The position numbers were made by a program, and so were the translations under genes. The notes under the pieces are model-generated. The model worked only from the letters and a program-made list of their open reading frames with translations. It did no database searches and was not told where the DNA came from. This document shows, piece by piece, positions 5,476-12,141 of a stretch of 12,141 nt of DNA; position 1 is the first letter of the stretch, and each line of letters begins with the position of its first letter. This DNA is from an uncultured Prevotella sp. (GTDB lineage: Bacteria > Bacteroidota > Bacteroidia > Bacteroidales > Bacteroidaceae). Location of the stretch: positions 1 through 12,141 of the forward strand of contig CABSIA010000091.1 in NCBI GenBank assembly GCA_902477645.1, in the 5' to 3' direction.

Positions 5476-6786
5476 ATGAAAAAGACAACAATTATCACGG
5501 CTGCCATAATAATGCTTTCTCCAAACTACATGTCAGCCCAAAACAATGACAATGAGATAATTATAACAAACGACAACGGAACCGAAGAAGAGATTGACGT
5601 GCCCGAGGCCATGACCTACGAGCTTGACAGCCTCCTGAACCTTTATAATGCAAAGACATATCTGCAGCCCGACAACGACTGCAACATGTCGGACGTAAAT
5701 CCCGTATACGATAAGGAAACATATAAGGAACGCCTGAACCGACTGCCGACAGTAATCGAAATGCCATACAATGAGGTTGTTCAGAAATTCATCGACCAAT
5801 ACAGCGGCAGACTAAGACGCTCTATAAGCTACATGCTCGGAGCGCAGAATTTCTACATGCCAATTTTCGAGCAGGCTCTTGAGACCTACGGACTGCCTCT
5901 GGAGCTGAGATACCTTCCTGTCATAGAGTCGGCCCTAAACCCGAAGGCCGTGTCAAGAGTTGGCGCAACAGGTCTTTGGCAGTTCATGCTGGCAACAGGA
6001 AAAGCATACGGACTTGAGGTAAACTCGCTTGTGGACGAGCGTTGCGACATTGTAAAATCATCGTATGCGGCCGCCCACTACCTGAGCGACCTTTACAGAA
6101 TTTTCGGCGACTGGAACCTTGTCATTGCAGCATACAACGCAGGACCGGACAATATAAACAAAGCCATACACAGGGCAAAGGGCGTTAAAGACTATTGGGA
6201 GATTTATCCGTATCTGCCAAAGGAGACAAGGGGGTATGTGCCGGCATTCATAGCTGCCAACTACATAATGAACTATTATTGTGAGCACAACATCTGCCCG
6301 ATGACCACAAAACTGCCTGTAAAGACAGACACCATCATCGTAGACCGTGACGTGCATTTTGAGCAAGTGTCAAAAGTTCTGGGCATACCTACAGACCTGA
6401 TTGCCTCTCTTAATCCGCAATATCGCCACAGTCTGGTAAACGGCAACAACAAACCGTCGTCACTGCGCTTGCCCGAGACAATGGTGGCCTCGTTCATCGA
6501 CTGCCAGGACTCAATTTTCGCATATATTCCAGAAAACGGACTAAACAAGCGTCCTGAGGTTGCCGTAAACACAAGCGAGCCGGCATATTTAAAACCAAGC
6601 AGCAAACGCTCATCAAGAAGCAGAAGCAGAAGAACATCGTCAAGGGGCAAGAGCGTGACCATAAGGCAAGGCGACACCCTGAGCGAGATTGCGGCACGAA
6701 ACCACACAACAGTTGCGAGGCTGAAGAAACTGAACGGAATTAAAGGCACCAGCATCAGAGCAGGAAAGAAAATCAGGGTGAAGTAA
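5476..6786 (+). CDS. Membrane-bound-type lytic murein transglycosylase with LysM, MltD-like
   Basis: Cleaves the MurNAc-GlcNAc bond of peptidoglycan with formation of 1,6-anhydroMurNAc, in the periplasm. It starts with a signal peptide (MKKTTIITAAIIMLSPNYMSAQ, residues 1-22) without a lipobox Cys, so it is not an obvious lipoprotein. The SLT domain spans about 120-235: LPVIESALNPKAVSRVGATGLWQFM has the catalytic Glu151, and AAYNAGP is at 218-224. A degenerate LysM-like stretch may occur near 295-335. A clear C-terminal LysM (VTIRQGDTLSEIAARNHTT... to AGKKIRVK, 394-436) binds glycan chains. Before the last LysM is a very basic Ser/Arg linker (SSKRSSRSRSRRTSSRGK, 375-392). At 436 aa it has one clear LysM, fewer than some MltD proteins. 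It follows the DUF5683 gene by 53 bases and is probably in the same transcript. Confidence 0.92.
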   Translation: MKKTTIITAAIIMLSPNYMSAQNNDNEIIITNDNGTEEEIDVPEAMTYELDSLLNLYNAKTYLQPDNDCNMSDVNPVYDKETYKERLNRLPTVIEMPYNEVVQKFIDQYSGRLRRSISYMLGAQNFYMPIFEQALETYGLPLELRYLPVIESALNPKAVSRVGATGLWQFMLATGKAYGLEVNSLVDERCDIVKSSYAAAHYLSDLYRIFGDWNLVIAAYNAGPDNINKAIHRAKGVKDYWEIYPYLPKETRGYVPAFIAANYIMNYYCEHNICPMTTKLPVKTDTIIVDRDVHFEQVSKVLGIPTDLIASLNPQYRHSLVNGNNKPSSLRLPETMVASFIDCQDSIFAYIPENGLNKRPEVAVNTSEPAYLKPSSKRSSRSRSRRTSSRGKSVTIRQGDTLSEIAARNHTTVARLKKLNGIKGTSIRAGKKIRVK

Positions 6787-6793
6787 TCCCATG

Positions 6794-6903
6794 AAACTTT
6801 GTAGGGCCGCTATGTATAGCGGCCGCAATCAAGCGTTGAGCACGAGGTATCGGGACTACCATTGCCTTTTGCGGCCGCTATACATAGCGGCCCTACAAGT
6901 TTC
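6794..6903. repeat. Composite palindrome: two inverted arms that are each hairpins
   Basis: The left arm (6794-6827) and right arm (6869-6903) are near-perfect reverse complements of about 34 bases; the only visible difference is one extra T in the left arm. Each arm is also a hairpin on its own (GCCGCTA-TGTA-TAGCGGC, 6806-6823, and its mirror 6875-6892). The arms carry TTGTAGGGCCGC at the outer ends and GCGGCCGC at the inner ends, around a 41-base centre. It fills almost the whole gap between the transglycosylase and rel genes. It resembles a REP/BIME-type or MITE-like element. A related single hairpin lies at 9217-9241. Confidence 0.85.
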
Positions 6904-6930
6904 TAATAACCTAAAAACCAAATACAAGCC

Positions 6931-9210
6931 ATGGACAATCAGGAGATTAACAACAAAGAGCGTGAAATAGCTGACGATAAGATGATAACAGAAGCTTTTG
7001 AGCGACTTCTGAAAACCTATGTCGACTCTCCACACAGGAAGAAGGTTGACATTATTACCAAGGCATTCAACTTTGCCCGGCAAGCCCACAAAGGCGTAAG
7101 GCGTCTGTCTGGCGAGCCATATATCATGCACCCCATTGCCGTTGCTCAGATAGCATGCGAGGAAATGGGACTTGGCTCAACGAGCATCTGTGCCGCGCTT
7201 CTGCACGATGTGGTCGAAGATACCGACTATACCGTAGAAGATATCAGGAATATATTCGGCGCAAAGATTGCCATGATAGTCGACGGACTGACAAAAATCA
7301 GCGGCGGAATCTTTGGCGACAAGGCATCGGCTCAGGCGGAGAACTTCAAAAAGCTGCTGCTCACCATGAGCGACGACATAAGGGTCATACTGATAAAAAT
7401 TTGTGACCGCCTGCACAACATGCGCACCCTGCAGTCGCAGGCTCCAAACAAGCAATACAAGATAGCAGGCGAAACCCTCTACATCTATGCGCCTCTTGCC
7501 AACCGCTTGGGACTCAACAAGATAAAGACCGAGCTTGAAGACCTCAGCTTCAGCTATGAGCATCCCGACGAGTATGCTAACATAAGAAAAAAACTCTCAA
7601 TGACCGAGGACGAGCGAAATAAGCTGTTCTCAGACTTCACCACTCCGATACGGGAGGCTCTGGATGCCACCGGCATAAAATACGAAATAAAGGCAAGAGT
7701 AAAAAGTCCCTACTCTATTTGGAACAAGATGCAGAACAAGCATGTTTCGTTCAACGAGATCTACGACATTCTTGCCGTCCGCATAATCTTCACTCCCAAG
7801 GAGCGCAAGAACGAAATAAATGAGTGCTTCAGCATTTATGTAGCTTTAAACCAAATCTACAAAAGCCATCCCGACAGACTCAGAGACTGGCTGAACCATC
7901 CGAAAGCAAACGGATACCAAGCTCTCCACGCCACATTGATGTCTAAGTCTGGCAGGTGGATAGAAGTACAAATCAGAAGCGACCGCATGAACGAAATTGC
8001 CGAGCAGGGATTTGCTGCACACTGGAAATACAAGGACGGAGAGCAGGGACATGAGGACGAGGGCGAGGGCGAGCTAAACGACTGGCTACGCACCATTAAG
8101 GAAATTCTTGACGACCCACAGCCCGACGCAATGGACTTTCTCGATGCAATAAAGCTAAATCTTTTCGCATCCGAGATATTCGTGTTCACTCCCAAAGGCG
8201 AGGTGAAGACAATGCCGTCGAACAGCACCGTTCTTGATTTCGCATTCCAGATACACACTTTCCTCGGCAGCCATTGCATCGGTGCCAAAGTAAACCACAA
8301 ACTTGTCCCGTTGAGCCACAAGCTGAGCAGCGGCGACCAGGTAGAGGTGCTGACTTCTAAGTCGCAGCACGTTCAGCCGGCATGGATAAACTTTGCGTCG
8401 ACAGCAAAGGCGAAAGCGAAGATACAGGCTATATTGCGGCGCGACAACCGCGAGACACAGAAGAAAGGGGAAGCGGCTCTTAAAGGGTGGCTTGCAAGCA
8501 ACGAGATAGAGCTTACGACCTCTGTGGTAGACAAGCTTTGCAAATTCCACGACATATCAAAACCAGAAGAGCTTTTCCTGGCTTTAGGCGAACGCACAAT
8601 ATTGCTCAGCGAGAAAGATATTAACGAGCTAAACGGCAAAAAACAAAAGGGCGAGAACAACAGCGTATGGCGCAAGCTCGTGCCTTTCCTCGGCAAAGGC
8701 AAACAGAAGAAAGGCGATGAGGAAGAACAGAAAAAACTGGTTGTAGGCAAGGATTTTAACAAGAAGAAACCTTGCATTATATCAGAGAAATCTATCGGTA
8801 TGTACATTATTCCGCAATGCTGCCATGCCATACCGGGCGATGACATCTTAGGATATATTGACAACAAGAACCAGGTTGAGATCCACAACCGCGCATGCCC
8901 TGTGGCAAACAGGCTGAAGTCGAGTTTCGGCAACAGAATTCTCGATGCGAAATGGGATATGCATAAAGTGCTTTTCTTCGACGCCACCATACAGATAAGA
9001 GGCATAGACCGCAAGGGAATGCTCCGTGACATTTCGGAGGTTATAACTGAAAAGCTCGATGTCAATATCCATCGTGTAACCATAGATGCCGATGAGGGAA
9101 TATACGACGGAAAGATAGAAATACGTGTTCACGACCGCTCTGAGGTGTCAGAAATTATCGACGCCTTGAAACAGATTGAGGACATGCAGGAAGTAAAACA
9201 GATAATGTAA
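6931..9210 (+). CDS. rel: Bifunctional (p)ppGpp synthetase/hydrolase, RelA/SpoT (long RSH) family
   Basis: Makes and degrades the stringent-response alarmone (p)ppGpp in the cytoplasm, in association with ribosomes. Length is 759 aa, normal for a long RSH. The N-terminal hydrolase domain has an intact HD site (LLHDVVEDTDY; His92, Asp93, Glu96, Asp97), with HP at 67-68 and CDRLHNMRT at 158-166, so hydrolase activity is expected. The synthetase domain has RVKSPYSIWNKM (256-267), EIYDILAVRII (276-286, Asp279), ANGYQALHATL (326-336) and IEVQIRS (344-350, Glu345). The regulatory half has a TGS domain (about 416-476), a helical region, a Cys-rich element (CC at 630-631, Cys656) and a C-terminal ACT domain (about 681-756). 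A short acidic insert (HEDEGEGELND, 374-384) follows the synthetase. The ATG lies 28 bases after the composite palindrome. Bacteroidetes often carry two long RSH genes, so rel rather than relA or spoT is the cautious symbol. Confidence 0.95.
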   Translation: MDNQEINNKEREIADDKMITEAFERLLKTYVDSPHRKKVDIITKAFNFARQAHKGVRRLSGEPYIMHPIAVAQIACEEMGLGSTSICAALLHDVVEDTDYTVEDIRNIFGAKIAMIVDGLTKISGGIFGDKASAQAENFKKLLLTMSDDIRVILIKICDRLHNMRTLQSQAPNKQYKIAGETLYIYAPLANRLGLNKIKTELEDLSFSYEHPDEYANIRKKLSMTEDERNKLFSDFTTPIREALDATGIKYEIKARVKSPYSIWNKMQNKHVSFNEIYDILAVRIIFTPKERKNEINECFSIYVALNQIYKSHPDRLRDWLNHPKANGYQALHATLMSKSGRWIEVQIRSDRMNEIAEQGFAAHWKYKDGEQGHEDEGEGELNDWLRTIKEILDDPQPDAMDFLDAIKLNLFASEIFVFTPKGEVKTMPSNSTVLDFAFQIHTFLGSHCIGAKVNHKLVPLSHKLSSGDQVEVLTSKSQHVQPAWINFASTAKAKAKIQAILRRDNRETQKKGEAALKGWLASNEIELTTSVVDKLCKFHDISKPEELFLALGERTILLSEKDINELNGKKQKGENNSVWRKLVPFLGKGKQKKGDEEEQKKLVVGKDFNKKKPCIISEKSIGMYIIPQCCHAIPGDDILGYIDNKNQVEIHNRACPVANRLKSSFGNRILDAKWDMHKVLFFDATIQIRGIDRKGMLRDISEVITEKLDVNIHRVTIDADEGIYDGKIEIRVHDRSEVSEIIDALKQIEDMQEVKQIM

Positions 9211-9216
9211 TGAACA

Positions 9217-9241
9217 GCCGCTACATGTAACGGCCCTACAA
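9217..9241. repeat. Short hairpin related to the 6794-6903 palindrome
   Basis: GCCGCTACATGTAACGGC (9217-9234) is a palindrome with one mismatched pair and is followed by CCTACAA. It matches the inner hairpin and outer end of the right arm at 6875-6898 (GCCGCTATACATAGCGGCCC...TACAA) with a few differences. It begins six bases after the rel stop and ends about 20 bases before the pectinesterase ATG. Both copies are followed at short distance by the same AACCTAAAAAC (about 6908-6918 and 9249-9259) just before the next start codon. Confidence 0.75.
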
Positions 9242-9260
9242 TCATAACAACCTAAAAACT

Positions 9261-10232
9261 ATGCGACTACTGACAACAATTATTGTGGCGCTTACCGCCA
9301 TGACTACCTTTGGAGCCAACAAATACGACAATCCTGATACCTTATTCGTATCACGTGACGGCACGGCAGAGTTCCGCAACATAGCCGACGCCATTGAGGT
9401 ATGCCGGGCATTTATGGAATACCACAAGGTGATATTTGTGAAAAAAGGCACCTATAAAGAGAAACTCGTAATTCCGTCATGGCTTGACAACATTGAGATT
9501 TGCGGGGAGGACCGTGACAAAACCATCATAACATACGACGACCATGCCAACATAAAACTGCCGGGAACAGAAAAGGGCATGGGGACTTTCAGAACTTATA
9601 CACTGAAAATAGAGGGCAACGGCATTACTCTGAAAAACATAACCATAGAAAACAACGCCGCACGTCTTGGCCAGGCCGTCACACTGCACACGGAGGGCGA
9701 CAGATTAGTATTCAAGAACTGCCGTTTTCTTGGCAACCAAGACACCATATACACTGGCAAAGCGTCTTCCAGACTATATTTCAACGGATGCTACATTGAG
9801 GGTACGACCGACTTTATATTCGGTCCGTCGACAGCATGGTTTGAGAATTGCGAGATATTCTCAAAGGCAAACAGCTACATCACAGCGGCATCTACTCCTG
9901 CAGGCCAGAAATACGGATATATTTTCACCCACTGCAAACTGACTGCAATGCCGGAGGTCACTAAAGTCTACCTTGGCAGACCTTGGCGCCCTTATGCGCA
10001 TACCTTGTTCATGAATTGCGAGTTAGGCAAACATATACGTGGCGAGGGATGGGAAAACTGGCGAAAGCCTGACAACGAGAAAACAGCCCGATATGAGGAA
10101 TATGGCAACACAGGCGAGGGAGCCTCATTATCAAAGCGTGTGGCGTGGAGCCGTGTGCTTTCTAAAAAAGAGGCTCAGGCAATAACAATAGAAAAAGTGT
10201 TTGACAGGAAAGACTCGTGGAGACCTTTTTAG
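9261..10232 (+). CDS. Secreted pectinesterase (carbohydrate esterase family 8)
   Basis: Removes methyl groups from homogalacturonan (pectin), outside the cytoplasm. Length is 323 aa: one catalytic domain and no added module. The signal peptide is MRLLTTIIVALTAMTTFGA (residues 1-19), with no lipobox. A right-handed parallel beta-helix is suggested by repeated short strands (GNGITLKNITIENNAA, DRLVFKNCRFLGNQDTIYT, RLYFNGCYIEGTTDFIFG). The CE8 active-site residues can be placed: Gln138 (LGQAV), Gln160 and Asp161 (LGNQDTIY), Asp184 (GTTDFIFG), Arg240 and Trp242 (YLGRPWRPY). The enzyme should therefore be active. It sits 50 bases after rel and may be read from the same transcript, but its role is unrelated to the genes upstream, and no SusC/SusD or other pectin gene is near. 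This suggests a later insertion. It is convergent with the MerR-like gene. Confidence 0.95.
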   Translation: MRLLTTIIVALTAMTTFGANKYDNPDTLFVSRDGTAEFRNIADAIEVCRAFMEYHKVIFVKKGTYKEKLVIPSWLDNIEICGEDRDKTIITYDDHANIKLPGTEKGMGTFRTYTLKIEGNGITLKNITIENNAARLGQAVTLHTEGDRLVFKNCRFLGNQDTIYTGKASSRLYFNGCYIEGTTDFIFGPSTAWFENCEIFSKANSYITAASTPAGQKYGYIFTHCKLTAMPEVTKVYLGRPWRPYAHTLFMNCELGKHIRGEGWENWRKPDNEKTARYEEYGNTGEGASLSKRVAWSRVLSKKEAQAITIEKVFDRKDSWRPF

Positions 10233-10252
10233 AGTTTAAAGATTAAACTTTT
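10233..10252 (+). terminator. Weak hairpin terminator after the pectinesterase gene
   Basis: AGTTTAA-AGA-TTAAACT (10233-10249) is a perfect 7-base stem with a 3-base loop, directly followed by TTTT on the plus strand. The stem is AT-rich and so weak. It occupies almost all of the 25 bases between two convergent genes. The other strand has no T tract beyond the stem. Confidence 0.4.
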
Positions 10253-10257
10253 ACGCC

Positions 10258-10608
10258 TTACACCAGCGTATCTATATGTTTCTTCAGTTCTTTCAGCTCG
10301 TCTCTTACCGATATGAGCGTGGCAAGTATGTCGGCACTTTTGTCGGCTCCCTCTTTGTTTGCCTGCAGCATTTTTCTTGCCGCCGCTATTTTAAATCCTC
10401 TCACCTTCACGAGGTTGTAGATAACCTTGAGCTGATCTATGTCCTTCTCCGTGTACTGCCTGACACCTGTTCCCCTGACCGTACGCGGCTTCAGCTGCGG
10501 AAATTCCGACTCCCAGAACCGCAGTGTACTCTCTGCCACTCCGAGCTGCCCGGCGACTTCTTTTATCGAGAAGTATATTTTAAGATTTTTGTCTGTATTA
10601 AGTGCCAT
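10258..10608 (-). CDS. Small MerR-family transcriptional regulator, 116 aa
   Basis: A winged-helix DNA-binding protein. The HTH reads YFSIKEVAGQLGVAESTLRFWESEFPQLKP, followed by the wing region RGTGVRQYTEKDIDQLKVIYNLV and a coiled-coil-like tail (LISVRDELKELKKHIDTLV) for dimerisation. There is no Cys-containing metal loop or large effector domain after the HTH, so the signal it senses cannot be read. I set the start at the ATG 10606-10608 (MALNTDKNLK). The longer frame to 10665 adds 19 residues that would lie over and upstream of an excellent promoter (-7 at 10636-10643), so it cannot be translated from that message. It is convergent with the pectinesterase and divergent from alaS, with back-to-back promoters, so it might affect alaS or itself. 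This is inference. A MerR gene beside alaS is familiar to me from other Bacteroidales. Confidence 0.88.
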   Translation of the reverse strand: MALNTDKNLKIYFSIKEVAGQLGVAESTLRFWESEFPQLKPRTVRGTGVRQYTEKDIDQLKVIYNLVKVRGFKIAAARKMLQANKEGADKSADILATLISVRDELKELKKHIDTLV

Positions 10609-10635
10609 AACTGCGCTATTATGTTTATTTTGCGG

Positions 10636-10665
10636 CAAAGATAGCAAATAAATTGCAAATCTCAA
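10636..10665 (-). promoter_or_regulatory. Promoter of the MerR-like gene
   Basis: On the minus strand TTG (10665-10663) is followed after 19 bases by TATCTTTG (10643-10636). This fits the Bacteroidetes -33/-7 pattern TTTG-N19-TAnnTTTG well. The start of transcription would be near 10630, about 22 bases before the ATG at 10608. This position decides the start codon of the gene. Confidence 0.65.
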
Positions 10666-10687
10666 TCTCCAATTATCATTTTATTCG

Positions 10688-10695
10688 TACCTTTG
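10688..10695 (+). promoter_or_regulatory. Promoter -7 element of alaS
   Basis: TACCTTTG matches TAnnTTTG. No clear -33 TTG stands at the proper distance; that position would abut the -33 box of the MerR-like gene on the other strand. Transcription from here would give a leader of roughly 115 bases containing the C/G-rich hairpins at 10706-10780. Confidence 0.5.
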
Positions 10696-10705
10696 CAAAG
10701 ATTTT

Positions 10706-10780
10706 GCCCCCTGCCCCCTGGCGAGGGGTGTGCCTCTGCCAAAAAACAATCCAGACACCCCCATCGGGGAGGGCTGGGGA
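10706..10780. repeat. C/G-rich imperfect inverted repeat in the alaS leader
   Basis: A C-then-G-rich left arm (10706-10731) and right arm (10755-10780) are imperfect reverse complements around an A-rich centre. GGGGTGT (10725-10731) pairs exactly with ACACCCC (10755-10761). Each arm has its own hairpin: CCCCT-GGCG-AGGGG (10715-10728) and CCCC-ATC-GGGG (10759-10769). The composition is unlike nearby coding DNA. It looks like a dispersed intergenic repeat, but it lies in the predicted alaS 5' leader. No T tract follows it. Confidence 0.6.
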
Positions 10781-10815
10781 CATCAATGAAACAATAACAA
10801 AATAAGATAATCAAA

Positions 10816-12141
10816 ATGATGACAGCAAATGAAGTCCGCGAATCGTACAAGAGATTTTTCGAGACGAGAGGACACAAGATTGTACCATCGGCACCTATGG
10901 TCATCAAGGACGACCCTACCCTGATGTTTACCAACGCCGGCATGAACCAGTGGAAAGACATTATTCTCGGCACGAAGGATCCAGGTGCCGACGTGCGCCG
11001 TGTAGACTCACAGAAGTGTCTGCGCGTGAGCGGAAAACACAACGACCTCGAGGAGGTTGGCCACGACACATACCACCACACAATGTTCGAGATGCTCGGC
11101 AACTGGAGTTTTGGCGACTACTTTAAGGAGGGCGCCATCGACATGGCCTGGGAATATCTCGTTGACGTTCTGCACCTCAATCCAGAGGACCTCTACGTAA
11201 CAGTCTTCGAGGGAAGCAAGGATGACGGACTTGAGCGTGACGACGAGGCTGCCGGATATTGGGCCAAGCACATGCCTGCCGACCACATCATAAACGGCAA
11301 CAAGCACGACAACTTCTGGGAAATGGGCGACACAGGTCCATGCGGCCCATGCTCAGAGATACATGTTGACTCACGTACAGCAGAAGAGAAAGCACAGATG
11401 CCGGGACGTGAGCTTGTCAACAAAGACAATCCACAGGTCATTGAGATTTGGAACATCGTGTTCATGCAGTACAACCGCAAGGCCGACGGCTCGCTTGAGC
11501 GTCTGCCAATGCACGTCATCGATACCGGCATGGGCTTCGAGCGCCTTGTCCGCATGCTGCAGGGCAAGCACTCAAACTACGACACCGACATATTCCAGCC
11601 CATCATCAAGGAGATAGAGCGCCTGTCGGGACTTAAATATGGCGAGAAAGAGGAAACCGACGTTGCAATGCGAGTTGTTGCCGACCACCTCCGCGCCGTG
11701 GCATTCTCAATTGCCGACGGCCAGCTTCCGGGCAATGCCAAAGCCGGCTACGTTATCCGCCGCATCCTTCGCCGCGCCGTGCGCTACGCTTATACATTCC
11801 TCGGACAGAAAGAGTCGTTCATCTACAAGCTCATGCCTACTCTCATCAACGAGATGGGCGCCGCATATCCAGAGCTGCCGGCACAGCGCGAGCTTATAGG
11901 CAGAGTGATAAAGGAGGAGGAGGACTCGTTCCTGCGCACTCTCGAAAAGGGTATCAACATGCTCACCGCAGCCATGGATACCCTGAGGGCAGAAGGAAAG
12001 AAGGAACTCGACGGAGTTCAGGCATTCCGCCTTTTCGACACCTACGGATTCCCGCTCGACCTCACAGAACTTATCTGCCGTGAGAACGGATTTTCCGTTG
12101 ACGAGAAGCAGTTTGCCGAGGAGATGCAGAAGCAGAAAGAC
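10816..12141 (+). CDS. alaS: Alanyl-tRNA synthetase AlaRS, N-terminal half (cut by the window edge)
   Basis: A class II synthetase that charges tRNA-Ala. The frame runs 442 codons from ATG 10816 to the right edge with no stop; the full protein is usually about 870 aa, so roughly half is present. The catalytic core is complete: FTNAGMNQWKDIILG (residues 38-52), QKCLRVSGKHNDLEEVG (66-82), HHTMFEMLGNWSFGDYFK (87-104), GDTGPCGPCSEIH (171-183) and IDTGMGFERLV. The tRNA-recognition helical part follows (RVVADHLRAVAFSIADG, NAKAGYVIRRILRRAVRYA), and the window ends soon after FDTYGFPLDLTELI. The editing domain and C-Ala domain lie outside. A second ATG follows the first directly, and either may be the start. 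The gene is divergent from the MerR-like gene and preceded by a hairpin-rich leader. Confidence 0.97.
   Translation, partial: MMTANEVRESYKRFFETRGHKIVPSAPMVIKDDPTLMFTNAGMNQWKDIILGTKDPGADVRRVDSQKCLRVSGKHNDLEEVGHDTYHHTMFEMLGNWSFGDYFKEGAIDMAWEYLVDVLHLNPEDLYVTVFEGSKDDGLERDDEAAGYWAKHMPADHIINGNKHDNFWEMGDTGPCGPCSEIHVDSRTAEEKAQMPGRELVNKDNPQVIEIWNIVFMQYNRKADGSLERLPMHVIDTGMGFERLVRMLQGKHSNYDTDIFQPIIKEIERLSGLKYGEKEETDVAMRVVADHLRAVAFSIADGQLPGNAKAGYVIRRILRRAVRYAYTFLGQKESFIYKLMPTLINEMGAAYPELPAQRELIGRVIKEEEDSFLRTLEKGINMLTAAMDTLRAEGKKELDGVQAFRLFDTYGFPLDLTELICRENGFSVDEKQFAEEMQKQKD

Noticed and set aside
8373..9083. A 236-codon minus-strand frame inside rel
   Set aside because: It is a shadow of the rel regulatory half; it is Ser/Phe/Leu-rich with no motif.
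9351..9358. TCACGTGA as a possible parS core
   Set aside because: The palindrome stops at eight bases and lacks the flanks of the usual 16-base parS. It lies inside the pectinesterase coding sequence.
10609..10665. A longer start for the MerR-like protein (19 more residues)
   Set aside because: The extension covers the predicted promoter and transcription start, and the extra residues show no family similarity.
10700..10815. A T-box or other tRNA-sensing leader for alaS
   Set aside because: No T-box core sequence or terminator/antiterminator pair is visible, and T-boxes are not typical of this group.

Overview
The window looks like a chromosomal segment of a Bacteroidales bacterium, probably Prevotella- or Bacteroides-like. 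This rests on three signs: four start regions carry the Bacteroidetes-type -7 element TAnnTTTG, clear Shine-Dalgarno sequences are absent before most genes, and the gene set (surE-lpxB divergent from parA-parB-DUF5683-mltD-like-rel, then merR and alaS) is familiar from that order. The genus is an inference.

Layout. (1) 1-640, plus strand, is visibly A+T-richer than the rest. It holds the C-terminal end of a probable polymorphic toxin (nuclease-like tip, reading frame broken at a run of seven A's) and a small DUF1871-like gene that is probably its immunity gene. (2) 640-808 is a gene-free spacer with a hairpin terminator for the minus-strand operon, whose arm is duplicated, and two tandem 22-base repeats. 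(3) 809-2753, minus strand, is the two-gene operon surE-lpxB (nucleotidase and lipid A disaccharide synthase). (4) 2754-2907 is a divergent promoter region. (5) 2908-10232, plus strand, is a run of six genes: parA, parB (chromosome partitioning), a DUF5683 envelope protein, a lytic transglycosylase with LysM, a long RelA/SpoT-type ppGpp synthase/hydrolase, and a secreted pectinesterase. The first five are core-type genes. The pectinesterase is a carbohydrate-use gene and looks like a later addition. (6) 10258-10608, minus strand, is a small MerR-like regulator convergent to the pectinesterase. (7) 10816 to the right edge is the first half of alaS (alanyl-tRNA synthetase), divergent from the MerR gene.

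The core genes join envelope construction (LpxB, transglycosylase, DUF5683), chromosome segregation (ParAB) and growth-rate/starvation control (Rel). The intergenic gaps are unusually rich in palindromic sequence: an AT-rich inverted repeat between parA and parB, a large composite palindrome before rel, a relative of it before the pectinesterase, and C/G-rich hairpins in the alaS leader.

I do not see a clearly new multi-gene system. The best leads are the frameshifted toxin with its immunity gene at the left edge and the family of palindromic elements placed just before start codons. No tRNA, rRNA, CRISPR array or transposase gene was recognised. No gene-free stretch exceeds about 170 bases.
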